Assembly: GCF_002871795.1 (NCBI RefSeq)
Contig: NZ_PNHL01000001.1
Coordinates: 260,755-315,667 of the forward strand
Direction: 5' to 3'
DNA length: 54,913 bases
Source of the DNA: Brachybacterium sp. UMB0905
GTDB taxonomy: Bacteria; Actinomycetota; Actinomycetes; Actinomycetales; Dermabacteraceae
Below are positions 44,683 through 53,904 of the stretch, piece after piece. The translations under genes were made by a program, and so were the position numbers. The stretch's first letter is position 1, and each line of letters starts with the position of its first letter. Below the pieces are notes generated by a model. That model was not told the DNA's origin, made no database searches, and saw only the letters and a program-made list of their open reading frames with translations.

Positions 44683-46407
44683 TCAGCCGCGGGACGGCGG
44701 CCCGATCTGCTCGGGAATCGTGTGGCTCGCGCCCCCGTCGGCCCCCTCGAGGGAGCCGGCCGCCCGCCCGCCGCCGGTGAACGCCGACCCTTCGCCGCCG
44801 AAGTCCGGCAGCCGCCCGGCGGCGAGGTCCGCCTCCCGGATCTCGGTGTCGGTCGCGCCGGGCAGATCATCGTCCACCCACAGCCGGTCATCGGCCGCAT
44901 CGAGGTCGAAGGCCTCGAGGTCGTACTCGCCGCCCTCGGCCCGTCGGCGCTGGCGCAGCGCTGCCCGCACCGCAGGGTCCCGCGCGCGGTCCGCCCGGGT
45001 GCCGATATCGGGGGCGACCAGGGCATACGGGGCGGGCCGACGCATATACGCACCCGCGGGCCCGTAGAGCACATCGCGCAGGTTGCGGCGCATCGCGAAG
45101 GCCGCTGCCCCGCCTGCGAGCGGCACCAGCAGCAGCACGGCGAACACCACCCAGGCCCAGGTGACGCCGCTGGCAAGCCCGGTGACGGGCAGCAGCACGC
45201 CGACGAGCAGCCACGCGCCGAGCTGCAGGGCGGCCACCAGCCAGCCGGCGAGGCCGCAGACGCGCGCCTCCCACGGGTTCGCACGGGCCCGACGTTCCCA
45301 CTGCGGGACGGTGCGCTGATCGCGGACCTCGGCTCGCTGCGCCGTGGACAGGCGAATCGCGGCCACCGGGGCGAGTCCCCCGAGCGCGGTCGCGAGCAGC
45401 AGAACGGGGGCGGCCAGCAGCAGCTGCGGCAGCCGCACCGGGGTGCGCAGCTGCGTGAGGTCCTCGGCGGCAAGCCCCGTGAACAGGGCGATGAAGTCCG
45501 TGAGGCCGAAGATCGTCCAGCCGGTGAGTGCCGCGGCGGGCAGCACCCACACCAGGGCGGAGCGGCCCATGGCCAGCAGCGCCGTGAGGATGCCGCGGCC
45601 GCTCAGCTCTGCGCCGTCCTGGGGGCTGCCGGGGGTGGGTGGCAGGTGCCGACGGTCCTGCGCCCACAGGGCAGCGCGGCGCTGCTCGAGCACTTCCCGG
45701 TCACTGCCGAGCATCGCGGCTTTGCGCAGCGTCTCCATGCGCTCAAGCCCCAGCAGACGGTGGATCGCGAGCGTGGCGCGCACGAGCACCCAGGCCAGCG
45801 GCAGCACCGCGAGCGCCAGGCACCACATGGACAGGTGGCCGGGCCCGAGGGTCTGCCAGGGCTGGCCGAGCGGCAGCGCGGTCACCAGCGGCAGCAGCAC
45901 CACGGTGAGGATCGGGACCGCCATGAGCAGCAGCGTCAGGCGGTTCGCGGCGGCGCGGCGGAACGTCTCCTCGCTCAGGTGCTCGCGCGGTCGCATCGCG
46001 CCCAGCAGCGGCGGGGCCGCGAGCGCCGGCAGCAGGCTCACAGCCGTCGCGATCAGCGGGACGAGGGCGAAGGACCAGGCCAGCGACGTCCCGGAGAAGC
46101 CCATCTGGGTGGTGAGCGAGGTCAGCATGGATGCATCGGCCAGGGAGAACAGCACCCCGAAGAACCACAGGGTGGGCGAGGGGCCCAGCACGTACATCAC
46201 CAGCAGCAGGTACCACAGGGCCAGCAGCACGAGGGCGGGCGCCCAGAGGCGACGCAGCACCCGGGCCCCGAGGGTGCGGCGGGAGTACAGCATGATCTCG
46301 GCGGGCGGCACGAGCGAGGCCGGTTCCTCCGGGACCCGTGGCGGGGCCGGGAGGTTCCGCAGCGGCGGCAGGGCCCGCTGGTTCGGGTGCAGCATCGGGG
46401 AGGTCAC
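44683..46407 (-). CDS. Multipass membrane protein of unknown function
   Basis: 574 residues from a GTG at 46407 (no clear ribosome-binding site). About nine hydrophobic segments, in two groups (about 50-220 and 285-450), are separated by a charged cytoplasmic region. The last ~120 residues are hydrophilic and acidic (DDRLWVDDDLPGATD). An arginine-rich sequence after the last helices (MRRNLRDVLYGPAGAYMRRP) marks the inside. It runs convergent to the ABC-2 exporter and may be a companion permease of that system, which I infer only from location and similar layout. No domain recognised. Confidence 0.78.
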   Translation of the reverse strand: MTSPMLHPNQRALPPLRNLPAPPRVPEEPASLVPPAEIMLYSRRTLGARVLRRLWAPALVLLALWYLLLVMYVLGPSPTLWFFGVLFSLADASMLTSLTTQMGFSGTSLAWSFALVPLIATAVSLLPALAAPPLLGAMRPREHLSEETFRRAAANRLTLLLMAVPILTVVLLPLVTALPLGQPWQTLGPGHLSMWCLALAVLPLAWVLVRATLAIHRLLGLERMETLRKAAMLGSDREVLEQRRAALWAQDRRHLPPTPGSPQDGAELSGRGILTALLAMGRSALVWVLPAAALTGWTIFGLTDFIALFTGLAAEDLTQLRTPVRLPQLLLAAPVLLLATALGGLAPVAAIRLSTAQRAEVRDQRTVPQWERRARANPWEARVCGLAGWLVAALQLGAWLLVGVLLPVTGLASGVTWAWVVFAVLLLVPLAGGAAAFAMRRNLRDVLYGPAGAYMRRPAPYALVAPDIGTRADRARDPAVRAALRQRRRAEGGEYDLEAFDLDAADDRLWVDDDLPGATDTEIREADLAAGRLPDFGGEGSAFTGGGRAAGSLEGADGGASHTIPEQIGPPSRG

Positions 46408-46430
46408 GTCGGCGCTGTCCGGTCGTCAGC

Positions 46431-47024
46431 TCATACGCTGCGGCGGCCCAGGAAGGCGCGCCCAAGCGTCATCTCATCGGCGTAATCCAGGTCCCCGCCC
46501 ACCGGCAGGCCGGAGGCCAGACGCGTCACGGTCAGCTCGAGCGGCGCGAGCAGGCGCGAGAGGTACGCGGCGGTGGCCTCCCCCTCGATGTTCGGGTCCA
46601 GCGCAAGGATCACCTCGGTGGACTCCCCGGTGCCCAGGCGGCTCATGAGCTGGGTGATGCGCAGGTCGTTCGGGCCCACGCCGCCGATGGGGTCGATCGC
46701 GCCGCCGAGCACGTGATAGCGGCCGCGGAACTCGCGGATCCGTTCGATGGCGATGATGTCCTTGGACTCCTCGACCACACAGATGACCTCCTCGCTGCGG
46801 CGGGGGTCGGCGCAGATGCGGCAGCGTTCGGCGGAGGAGACGTTCCCGCAGATCTCGCAGAAGCGCACGGTGTCCTTGACCTGGATGAGGACGTCCGCGA
46901 GGCGGCGCACGGCAGCATCGTCCGCGTCCAGCAGGTGGAATGCGATGCGCTGGGCGGACTTGGGGCCGATGCCCGGCAGGCGGCCGAGCTCGTCGATCAG
47001 ATCCTGGACAATGCCTTCGTACAC
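46431..47024 (-). CDS. recR: Recombination mediator protein RecR
   Basis: 197 residues, the usual length, from the GTG at 47024 ([26 protein letters not shown]); the frame stays open upstream for 80 codons without RecR similarity. The helix-hairpin-helix (about 10-30), the four-Cys zinc motif [16 protein letters not shown] (about 56-71), and the Toprim domain ([17 protein letters not shown] and [20 protein letters not shown]) are all present. RecR with RecO loads RecA on gapped DNA. The start lies 7 bases after TACAGT and lacks a ribosome-binding site, so the mRNA seems leaderless. dnaX, often adjacent in other bacteria, is 2 kb away here. Confidence 0.95.
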   Translation of the reverse strand: MYEGIVQDLIDELGRLPGIGPKSAQRIAFHLLDADDAAVRRLADVLIQVKDTVRFCEICGNVSSAERCRICADPRRSEEVICVVEESKDIIAIERIREFRGRYHVLGGAIDPIGGVGPNDLRITQLMSRLGTGESTEVILALDPNIEGEATAAYLSRLLAPLELTVTRLASGLPVGGDLDYADEMTLGRAFLGRRSV

Positions 47025-47031
47025 GCAGGCC

Positions 47032-47037
47032 ACTGTA
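47032..47037 (-). promoter_or_regulatory. -10 of leaderless recR
   Basis: TACAGT reading leftward, 7 bases ahead of the GTG start at 47024. Confidence 0.5.
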
Positions 47038-47151
47038 GTGGGCGGCGCGGTGGACGCTGCGCCCCGTCGGCGTCGGGGGCACTGCGCCCCGTCGGCGTGA
47101 TGTGCCGCTAGCCTGGTTCTCCACCAACCATCCTGTGACGAGGTGACCACT

Positions 47152-48492
47152 GTGCAGCTCCCTTCCGCACTGCTCGATGACGTGGCCGAGCGCGTCCGTT
47201 CCGGCATCGCCGCGGCGACCGACGCCCCGGCCCCCACCTGCGAGGCCATCGCCGAGCGGGTCATCGGCTACCTGCGCAACACGGCCGAGACCACCGTCAG
47301 CCGGGAGGAGGACGGCACCACCTTCGTGATCACCGGGGACATCCCGGCGATGTGGCTGCGGGATTCCGCGGCCCAGCTGACTCCGCTGCTGCGCCTGGTG
47401 GTCGGCGGCGTGGGCTCGGACGCGGACCGGGCGGAGCTGGTGGAGGTGCTGGCCGGGCTGCTGCGGCGGCACTGGATGTACCTCGTCATCGACCCGTACG
47501 CCAATGCTTTCAACCGCACCGCGGACGCCTCCCACTGGGACAGCGATGACACCGAGCTGAACAACCCGTGGGCGTGGGAGCGCAAGTTCGAGCTGGACTC
47601 GCTGTCCTACGGCCCGGATCTGGCGTGGCGGCTGTGGCGCGCGACCGGGGATACGTCGTGGGCCGATGACCAGTTCCTGCCGGCCGCCCGCGCGATCCTC
47701 GAGGTGGTGCAGACCGAGCAGCATCACGAGGAGCGCTCAAAGTACTTCTTCCGCCGCGAGAACTGCCCGCCGTCCGACACCCTGGCGCGTGATGGCAAGG
47801 GCTCTAAGACGGTGCCCAACGGCCTGGTGTGGGCGGGGTTCCGGCCTTCCGATGATCGCTGCGAGCTGGGCTACAACATTCCCGGGAACTTCTTCCTGGC
47901 GCTCGCGCTGGAGCGGCTGGGGGACCTGCTGGAGCACGTCGCCGGGGAGGCGGACGATGCCGCGACCGCGCGTCGCCTGGCCGGGGAGATCCGCGCGGCG
48001 CTCGAGGAGCACGGCCGGATCGACGGGCCCGATGGCGAGCAGATCTGGGCGTATGAGATCGACGGCATGGGCCAGCACCTGTTCATGGATGACGCGAACG
48101 TGCCGAGCCTGCTGTCCCTGCCCTACCTGCGCTGCGTGGAGCAGGATGATCCCACCTACCGCGCCACCCGCGCCGCGGTGCTCTCGCGCACCAACCCGTT
48201 CTTCTTCGCAGGCCTGTACCTCGAGGGCGTCGGCTCCCCGCACACCCCGAAGGATCACGTGTGGCCGATCGCGAAGTCGGTCGAGGGGCTGACGCTCAGC
48301 GACCCGGCTGAGAAGCTGCGCCTGCTCGAGCAGCTGATGCGCACCGACGGTGGCACCGGGATGATGCATGAGGGTGTGCACGTGGATGACCCGACGATCT
48401 TCACGCGCGAGTGGTTCTCCTGGTCCAACTCGATGTTCTGCGAGCTGGCGCTGGATCTCGCCGGTGTCTCCCGCGAGGAGGCCGAGCGATGA
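47152..48492 (+). CDS. Glycoside hydrolase family 125 exo-alpha-1,6-mannosidase
   Basis: 446-residue cytoplasmic (no signal peptide) metal-independent alpha-mannosidase of family GH125. The GTG at 47152 is preferred because GAGGTG lies 6 bases ahead; a GTG 9 bases earlier is possible. Family features: [15 protein letters not shown] (about 62-76), [56 protein letters not shown] and [10 protein letters not shown] near the C-terminus. It should trim alpha-1,6-mannose from short mannosides brought in by a transporter. A -10 (TAGCCT) is visible at 47109-47114. The stop overlaps the next gene (ATGA). Confidence 0.9.
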   Translation: MQLPSALLDDVAERVRSGIAAATDAPAPTCEAIAERVIGYLRNTAETTVSREEDGTTFVITGDIPAMWLRDSAAQLTPLLRLVVGGVGSDADRAELVEVLAGLLRRHWMYLVIDPYANAFNRTADASHWDSDDTELNNPWAWERKFELDSLSYGPDLAWRLWRATGDTSWADDQFLPAARAILEVVQTEQHHEERSKYFFRRENCPPSDTLARDGKGSKTVPNGLVWAGFRPSDDRCELGYNIPGNFFLALALERLGDLLEHVAGEADDAATARRLAGEIRAALEEHGRIDGPDGEQIWAYEIDGMGQHLFMDDANVPSLLSLPYLRCVEQDDPTYRATRAAVLSRTNPFFFAGLYLEGVGSPHTPKDHVWPIAKSVEGLTLSDPAEKLRLLEQLMRTDGGTGMMHEGVHVDDPTIFTREWFSWSNSMFCELALDLAGVSREEAER

Positions 48493-49019
48493 CGGCGATG
48501 CCGACGCCGTACGGCGATACGGAGGCCCTGGAGCACTGCCGGATCGAGACGGCGCCCGAGGTGCCCACCGCGGTGGTGCGCCAGCAGGATTTCCCGATGT
48601 ACGACATGGCCTCCCTCATGGATGGCACGTTCACGCATCTGGCCGAGGCGCTGGCCGGGGCAGCTATCGCGCCGATCGGCCCGGCGTTGGCGCTGCATCA
48701 CCGTCAGCCGGTCTCCACGGCGGACTGCGAGGTGGGCTTCCCGGTGGGCCGGGTGCTTGAGGGCGAGATCGAGCTGCCCAGCGGGTATGTGGTCACCGGA
48801 TCGGTGCTGCCGGGCGGGCGCGTGGCTCGCATCTCCCACCGCGGGGCCTATGGCGGGCTCGCCGAGGCGTGGGGGGCGTTCACCGAAGAGATCGGGGAGG
48901 CCGGGGAGCAGATGATCTTCCCGTTCTGGGAGTTCTACGTGACGATGCCGGGCCCGGACGTGAACCCGGCGACGCTGCGCACGGATCTGGTGAGCCTGCT
49001 CGAGCCGCGGGAGGGCTGA
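48489..49019 (+). CDS. GyrI-like / effector-binding domain protein
   Basis: 176 residues. The chain resembles stand-alone GyrI/AraC-effector-binding folds: IETAPEVPTAVVRQQDFPMYDMASLMDGTFTHL, ALHHRQPVSTADCEVGFPV, GGRVARISHRGAYGGLAEAWGAF and a C-terminal FWEFYVTMPG. Such proteins bind small hydrophobic or sugar ligands, or hydrolyse some. No DNA-binding domain is attached. Translationally coupled to the GH125 mannosidase (ATGA), so it may sense or shield a related compound; this is inference. Confidence 0.85.
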   Translation: MTAMPTPYGDTEALEHCRIETAPEVPTAVVRQQDFPMYDMASLMDGTFTHLAEALAGAAIAPIGPALALHHRQPVSTADCEVGFPVGRVLEGEIELPSGYVVTGSVLPGGRVARISHRGAYGGLAEAWGAFTEEIGEAGEQMIFPFWEFYVTMPGPDVNPATLRTDLVSLLEPREG

Positions 49020-49042
49020 GCGGGTAAGTGGGGCCGACGGGG

Positions 49043-51883
49043 TCAGCGGCCCGCGGTCTCGTCGATCACCTCGAGCACGCGGCCGCCCAGCACCTGCTCG
49101 ATCACCTCACGGCCTGAGCGGGTGGTGATCACTGCGTCCTCGTCATCGCGGGTCGCACCGCCGGTGGGGTCTTCCTCCGGCGGTGGGGCCATGGCGGTGC
49201 GCGCTAAGCCACGGCCGCGCTGCGCATGCGCGGCCCGCGAGGCCTGCGCGGCCTCCCGCACGAGCGCTGCCCCACTGCGCGCGGGCTCAGCGGGCGCGGG
49301 CTCCGTCGGGGCGGGCGCTGCCGACGTGCTCTCTGCGGGGCCGTCCGCCGCCGGTCCCTGGATGGGCGGGGCCGCGAGCCCGGACTCCGTCGGGCTCGGC
49401 GGTGCGGTCGGGGCGTCAGCCTCGTCATTCCCGGCATCCTGCGCGGGGCCGCTCCCGGGGCTGGTCGGGGAATTCTGTGCGGGGCGGGAGCGGATCACGC
49501 GGCCTTCGGCGATCGCGCGACGCAGCGCGGCCTGGCCGAAAGTGCGCGGCTCACCGTCGGGCAGAGAATCTCGCCCCTCGTCCTCGACCTCGGGTGCCGG
49601 GTCGTTCGGGGTTTGCGGCGATGTGCGGCCTGCCTCCCGCGGCTGGGCGTCGTTGCTCGCGCGAGCCTCCTGCCCCTCCTCGGCGCGCGATCCCGGAGCA
49701 GCCTGTGCTGGGCCACCGGGGGCAGGCGCCGGGTAGGTGTCCTCGCGGGGGTCCGGGGGGTAGGCGTCCTCGGGCTCCGGCGGGTAGGGGTCATCGGGCT
49801 CGGGCGGGAAGTCCTCGGGCGACGGTCCGGCGTTCGCTCGTGCCGCGGAGGCTCGTTCGGCGGCGCGCATCGCTCGCTCGGAAGCGCGCTGCCCGGCGGA
49901 GGCTGCAGGCGCCTCCTCGCGCGGGGGTGCCGGGCGGCTGGGGGTCATGGCCGCGGCGGCATCGCCCCAGGCCCCGCCGCCGCGTGGGCTCTGCTGGCGC
50001 GGCGGGGCAGCAGGGGACGCGCCCGGGCCGGGGCCTCCCCCGGCGGGCCCACCGACGGGGCCGTCGCCCCGCGGCCCGCCATCGGGGCCGCCTCTGCCGG
50101 GGCCCGGATCCTCGCCGACGACAGCGTCGACGGTCAGCTCCTGGTGGGTGATGCGCCGGACGGCATCGGCCACGTTCTGCGCCGCGGTGCCGCGGTGGAA
50201 GGCGGCCACGAGCCCCTCGGTGCGGAAGCCCAGCACCAGGGTGCTGCCCTGCACGGCATGCACGTGGGCGTTCTGGGAGACGAGCGCCCAGGCGGGCCGA
50301 CGGATCTGCTGCAGCTCATCGAGGATCGCGGACCAGTGCCCGCGCAGCTCCTCCGCAGCATCGGCACCCCCGGCAACCCCGGCAGCCCCGGTACCACCGA
50401 CTCCGCTGGCCTGCGGGGCGGGCTCTGCGGACGGCGCCGGTGCTGCCTCGGGCCCCGGCCCCGCCTCTGGCGGGCCCTGCGGGGCGCGCTGCTGTTCCAC
50501 CTGCTCTGCCGGGACCTGCTGCGGCGCCGCACCCGGGCGCTGCTGCGCGGGCGCCCCCTCAGCTGCCCCGCGCTGGGGCTGCCGGCCGCCACGAGCCTGG
50601 CGGGAAGCTTCAGCCTTCTGCTGCGCGATCCGCCGGGCTTCCTCCCGGGCTCCGCCTGCACCCGTCGGCGCCGGACCACCCGGCGCGGCGGACCGGCCGC
50701 GCTCCCCCGTCGGCCCCGATCCGCCCGGCGTCCCCGCGCCCGCCGGCACCCCTGCACCCGCTGGCGCTGCCCCCGCAGCGCGCTCGGCGCGCAGCACGAG
50801 GCGCGCGGCCAGCAGCTCGAGGTGCAGTCGCGGCGACGTCGCACCGGTCATCGTGGACAGCGCCTCATTGACGAGGTCACCACAGCGGGAAAGGTCCGCG
50901 GGTTGGAAGGCGGCGGCCTGCTCGCGCATGCGCTCGAGCTCATCGGCCGGAACCTGGGGCAGCAGATCCGCGCCCCGCTCCGGCACCGCAGCCAGCACGA
51001 TGAGGTCCCGGATCCGCTCCAGCAGATCCTCCACGAAGCGCCGCGGCTCATGCCCGGTGGCAAGCACCTGCTCGACCGCGCCGTACAGCGCCGCCGCGTC
51101 GTGCTCGGCCACGGCCGTGATGGCGCGGTCCAGCAGGGCCGTGTCGGTGAAGCCCAGCAGCGCGATCGCGGTCGGGAAGTCGAGGCCGTCGTCCCCGGAG
51201 CCGGCCATGAGTTGGTCCAGCACCGACATGGAATCGCGGGCGCTGCCCCCGCCGGCGCGCACCACGAGCGGCATCACGCCCTCGCCCACGGAGACGTCCT
51301 CCGCGGCGCAGACCTCCTCGAGGTAGGGGCCGAGCACCTGCGGGGGAATGAGGCGGAAGGGGTAGTGGTGGGTGCGGGAGCGGATGGTGCCGATGACCTT
51401 GTCCGGCTCGGTCGTGGCGAACACGAACTTCACGTGCTCCGGCGGCTCCTCGACGAGCTTCAGCAGCGCGTTGAAGCCGGCGGAGGTCACCATGTGGGCC
51501 TCGTCGATGATGAACACCTTGTAGCGGTCCCGCACGGGAGCGAAGGAGGCGCGTTCACGCAGCTCACGGGCATCATCCACACCGCCGTGGCTGGCGGCGT
51601 CGATCTCCACCACATCGAGGGAGCCGGCACCGCCGCGCGCCAGGTCACGGCACGAGTCGCAGGTCCCGCACGGGGTGTCGGTGGGGCCCTCGGCGCAGTT
51701 CAGGCAGCGCGCGAGGATGCGGGCGGAGGTCGTCTTGCCACAGCCGCGCGGCCCGGAGAACAGGTAGGCGTGACCCACCCGGCCCGCGTTCAGCGCACGC
51801 CGCAGCGGCGTGGTGACGTGGTCCTGGCCGATCACCTCGGCGAAGGACTCCGGGCGGTAACGACGGTACAGAGCGGTGGCCAC
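49043..51883 (-). CDS. dnaX: DNA polymerase III subunit gamma/tau
   Basis: 946-residue clamp-loader ATPase. From the GTG at 51883: LYRRYRPESFAEVIGQDHV, Walker A GPRGCGKTTSARI (about 44-56), zinc ligands in CLNCAEGPTDTPCGTCDSC, Walker B FIIDEAHMVT and sensor/SRC regions. The conserved part ends near residue 370. Beyond it lies a very long Pro/Ala/Gln/Gly-rich tail with one folded patch (about 520-600, LRGHWSAILDELQQIRRPAWALV), as in other actinobacterial tau proteins. I see no A-rich slippage site for a separate gamma product. The start is 6 bases after TAGCCT with no ribosome-binding site, so a leaderless mRNA is likely. Confidence 0.95.
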   Translation of the reverse strand: MATALYRRYRPESFAEVIGQDHVTTPLRRALNAGRVGHAYLFSGPRGCGKTTSARILARCLNCAEGPTDTPCGTCDSCRDLARGGAGSLDVVEIDAASHGGVDDARELRERASFAPVRDRYKVFIIDEAHMVTSAGFNALLKLVEEPPEHVKFVFATTEPDKVIGTIRSRTHHYPFRLIPPQVLGPYLEEVCAAEDVSVGEGVMPLVVRAGGGSARDSMSVLDQLMAGSGDDGLDFPTAIALLGFTDTALLDRAITAVAEHDAAALYGAVEQVLATGHEPRRFVEDLLERIRDLIVLAAVPERGADLLPQVPADELERMREQAAAFQPADLSRCGDLVNEALSTMTGATSPRLHLELLAARLVLRAERAAGAAPAGAGVPAGAGTPGGSGPTGERGRSAAPGGPAPTGAGGAREEARRIAQQKAEASRQARGGRQPQRGAAEGAPAQQRPGAAPQQVPAEQVEQQRAPQGPPEAGPGPEAAPAPSAEPAPQASGVGGTGAAGVAGGADAAEELRGHWSAILDELQQIRRPAWALVSQNAHVHAVQGSTLVLGFRTEGLVAAFHRGTAAQNVADAVRRITHQELTVDAVVGEDPGPGRGGPDGGPRGDGPVGGPAGGGPGPGASPAAPPRQQSPRGGGAWGDAAAAMTPSRPAPPREEAPAASAGQRASERAMRAAERASAARANAGPSPEDFPPEPDDPYPPEPEDAYPPDPREDTYPAPAPGGPAQAAPGSRAEEGQEARASNDAQPREAGRTSPQTPNDPAPEVEDEGRDSLPDGEPRTFGQAALRRAIAEGRVIRSRPAQNSPTSPGSGPAQDAGNDEADAPTAPPSPTESGLAAPPIQGPAADGPAESTSAAPAPTEPAPAEPARSGAALVREAAQASRAAHAQRGRGLARTAMAPPPEEDPTGGATRDDEDAVITTRSGREVIEQVLGGRVLEVIDETAGR

Positions 51884-51889
51884 CCGTAC

Positions 51890-51895
51890 AGGCTA
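51890..51895 (-). promoter_or_regulatory. -10 of leaderless dnaX
   Basis: TAGCCT reading leftward, 6 bases ahead of the dnaX GTG. Confidence 0.5.
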
Positions 51896-51930
51896 GTTCA
51901 GGGCGCGCGCGGACTATCACAGCTCTCGTC

Positions 51931-51982
51931 GGCGCTCACATGATCGCCATGAGCGCCCCGGGATCATGGCGCCTTCGGCGCC
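51931..51982. other. Two consecutive hairpins upstream of dnaX
   Basis: GGCGCTCA/TGAGCGCC (51931-51938 and 51950-51957, 11-base loop) followed by GGCGCC-TTC-GGCGCC (51968-51982). They sit between dnaX and the IS remnant and may be a terminator or the remains of an RNA. I could not match them to SRP RNA or a tRNA. Confidence 0.45.
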
Positions 51983-52018
51983 CTGCGACAGCGGCGGGAG
52001 CCGTCCGACCTGACTTAG

Positions 52019-53467
52019 GTCATCGAGTTGGGGTTGGCGGAGCATCACGCGGTGAAGGTTCTGCTGGACCTGGCCCTGACGTGCGCGATCGGTGGCGACA
52101 CCGCTCGGGATACTGATCTGCTGCGGTGCGAGCCGGGCCTGTTCGGTCCGGTGGCCTCAACCCCGACGATCTCCCGCACGCTCAGGACCCTGGCCGACGA
52201 CGCCCCGGCGATGATCGCAGCGATCTCCACAGCTCGCCAGGCCGCGCGGGAGAGAGCCTGGGCTTTGGCTGGGGAGCATTCCCCAGCCGGAGGGGCCAGT
52301 GCGAAGACCCCGCTGGTCATCGATCTGGATGCCACCTTGATCAACGTCCACAGCCAGAAGGAGCAGGCCGCCCCGACGTTCACACGTGGTTTCGGCTACC
52401 ACCCTTTGTGCGCGTTCCTCGACCATGGCAGCGGCGGGACCGGTGAACCGCTGGCGATCCAGCTGCGTCCGGGCAACGCGGGCTCGAACACCGCTGCTGA
52501 TCACATCGCCCTCACCCGTGAGGCCCTCGCGCAGCTGCCCGCGGGACTGCTTTCCCGGGACGGGCGGGGCTCGAAGAAGATCCTGATCCACACCGATGGG
52601 GCTGGTGGCACGAAGGATTTCGTGGGCTGGCTTAACCGGCAGCGACTGGCCTACTCGGTCGGGTTCACCCTCCCAGCGAACACCCCTGACCTGCTGGAGC
52701 GCATCGATGAGGCGGGGGCGTGGACTGCCGCCTATGACACCGATAGCGACGGTATCCGTGAAGGAGCCTGGGTGGCGGAGCTGACCGGGCTGCTGGACCT
52801 GACAGGCTGGCCGGAGGGAATGCGGGTGATCGTGCGTAAGGAACGCCCGCACCCCGGAGCGCAGCTGCGGATCACCGATCATGAGGGCATGCGCAGCACC
52901 GCGTTCGCGACCAACACCGTCCGCGGACAGCTTCCCGTCCTGGAGCTGCGCCACCGTCGCCGGGCACGGTGTGAGGACCGGATCCGTCACGCCAAGGACA
53001 TGGGCCTGCTGAAGCTACCGCTGCAGTCCTTCACCCAAAACCAGATCTGGTGCCAGATCATCCAGCTCGCCTGCGAGCTGGTCGCATGGATGCAGACCAT
53101 CGCTTTCACCAGCGATGATGCCCGGAAATGGGAGCCCAAACGGCTACGCGCGAGGCTGTTCGAGATCCCCGCGACGCTCGTGCGGCGCTGCCGTCACAAG
53201 GTCCTTCACCTCGCCCGCCACGCCCCGGAAGCCGCCACCGTCCTGACCGGCATCAACCGACTACGCACCACCGTGGCCCAGACCTGACGCGCCCGCTCCA
53301 CCGTCCCTACGACCAGCAGCACCCTCACCCCCGGCAGTGGAACCCGGGCCGCCCGCAACGGACACTGCGACACAACGTCACACCCACATACCAGAATCAG
53401 CCCCCGGGACACCGGCAACGACGCCACCCGAGCCAGCTCACGACCCCGATGAAACATCGAGGCTAGG
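52019..53467 (+). mobile_element. IS1380-family insertion sequence, left end missing
   Basis: The transposase frame is followed by about 180 bases to a likely right terminus, GATGAAACATCGAGGCTAGG (about 53448-53467). Its complement (starting CCTAGCCTCGATG) is not found on the left side, where the transposase frame begins abruptly after an in-frame TAG at 52016. The left limit given is where similarity to the family could begin and is approximate. The element separates dnaX from an AT-richer patch. Confidence 0.65.
52028..53287 (+). pseudogene. IS1380-family transposase, N-terminally truncated
   Basis: 419 codons from a TTG; no ATG or GTG with a ribosome-binding site precedes it and TAG stands in frame at 52016. 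The first residues (EHHAVKVLLDLALTCAIGGD) correspond to a point roughly 50 residues into related full-length transposases, so the N-terminal DNA-binding segment is missing. The catalytic DDE core is intact: LVIDLDATLINVHSQKEQA, ILIHTDGAGGTKDF and CEDRIRHAKDMGL, followed by the C-terminal WEPKRLRARLFEIPA. Likely inactive, unless the TTG product works with ends elsewhere in the genome. Confidence 0.65.
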
Positions 53468-53481
53468 TTTCTTGACCGACA

Positions 53482-53886
53482 CTAACTCTTCATTGACACT
53501 ACGAAGACGGAACCCGTGGTGCTGCAAGAGGCTGGATACTCGAAATCGTCTGTCTTTGGCGCCGGAATCTCACCTCCAGCTCCAACGAATTTATCACCCT
53601 CAGCAAGCGACGCTGGGCGCTCATCCTTGACACTAAAAGCTAGCAGTATTATCGCGCGGTCGTCAGAATCATCTCTATCAATTCCAAGACAGCCGTCCAC
53701 GCTGACGATGACCCCTGACACCTCTGCACCATCACCGCCATCCCCGGCATCCGCGTACTTGATCCACTCTAAGTTGGAGGTATCGTCGGGAGTTCCCGGG
53801 TGGCCGCCTTGGTCAGCAGACACACAGCTCGATAAAGCGACGGCAGCAATTAGCAGTAATAATCCGAAGCGGTTCTTCGCGTTCAA
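53482..53886 (-). CDS. Small secreted lipoprotein of unknown function
   Basis: 134 residues from a TTG at 53886. The signal peptide NRFGLLLLIAAVALSSC has a good lipobox (LSSC), so the mature protein is lipid-anchored outside the membrane. The rest is acidic (DAGDGGDGAEVSGVIVSVDGC) with a second Cys pair. It has no domain I recognise. Starts 18 bases after the stop of the serine protease gene on the same strand, hence probably co-transcribed. The region is clearly AT-richer than the rest of the window. A role as protease inhibitor or partner is only a guess from adjacency. Confidence 0.65.
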   Translation of the reverse strand: MNAKNRFGLLLLIAAVALSSCVSADQGGHPGTPDDTSNLEWIKYADAGDGGDGAEVSGVIVSVDGCLGIDRDDSDDRAIILLAFSVKDERPASLAEGDKFVGAGGEIPAPKTDDFEYPASCSTTGSVFVVSMKS

Positions 53887-53904
53887 TATCGAGTCTTTCT
53901 GGAC

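Noticed and set aside
49043..51883. Programmed frameshift producing DnaX gamma
   Set aside because: No A- or T-rich slippery heptamer or stop shortly after the ATPase domain; the tail is continuous.
51896..52018. SRP (4.5S) RNA or tRNA near dnaX
   Set aside because: Hairpins are present but the conserved SRP tetraloop/asymmetric-loop sequence and any tRNA TPsiC arm are missing.
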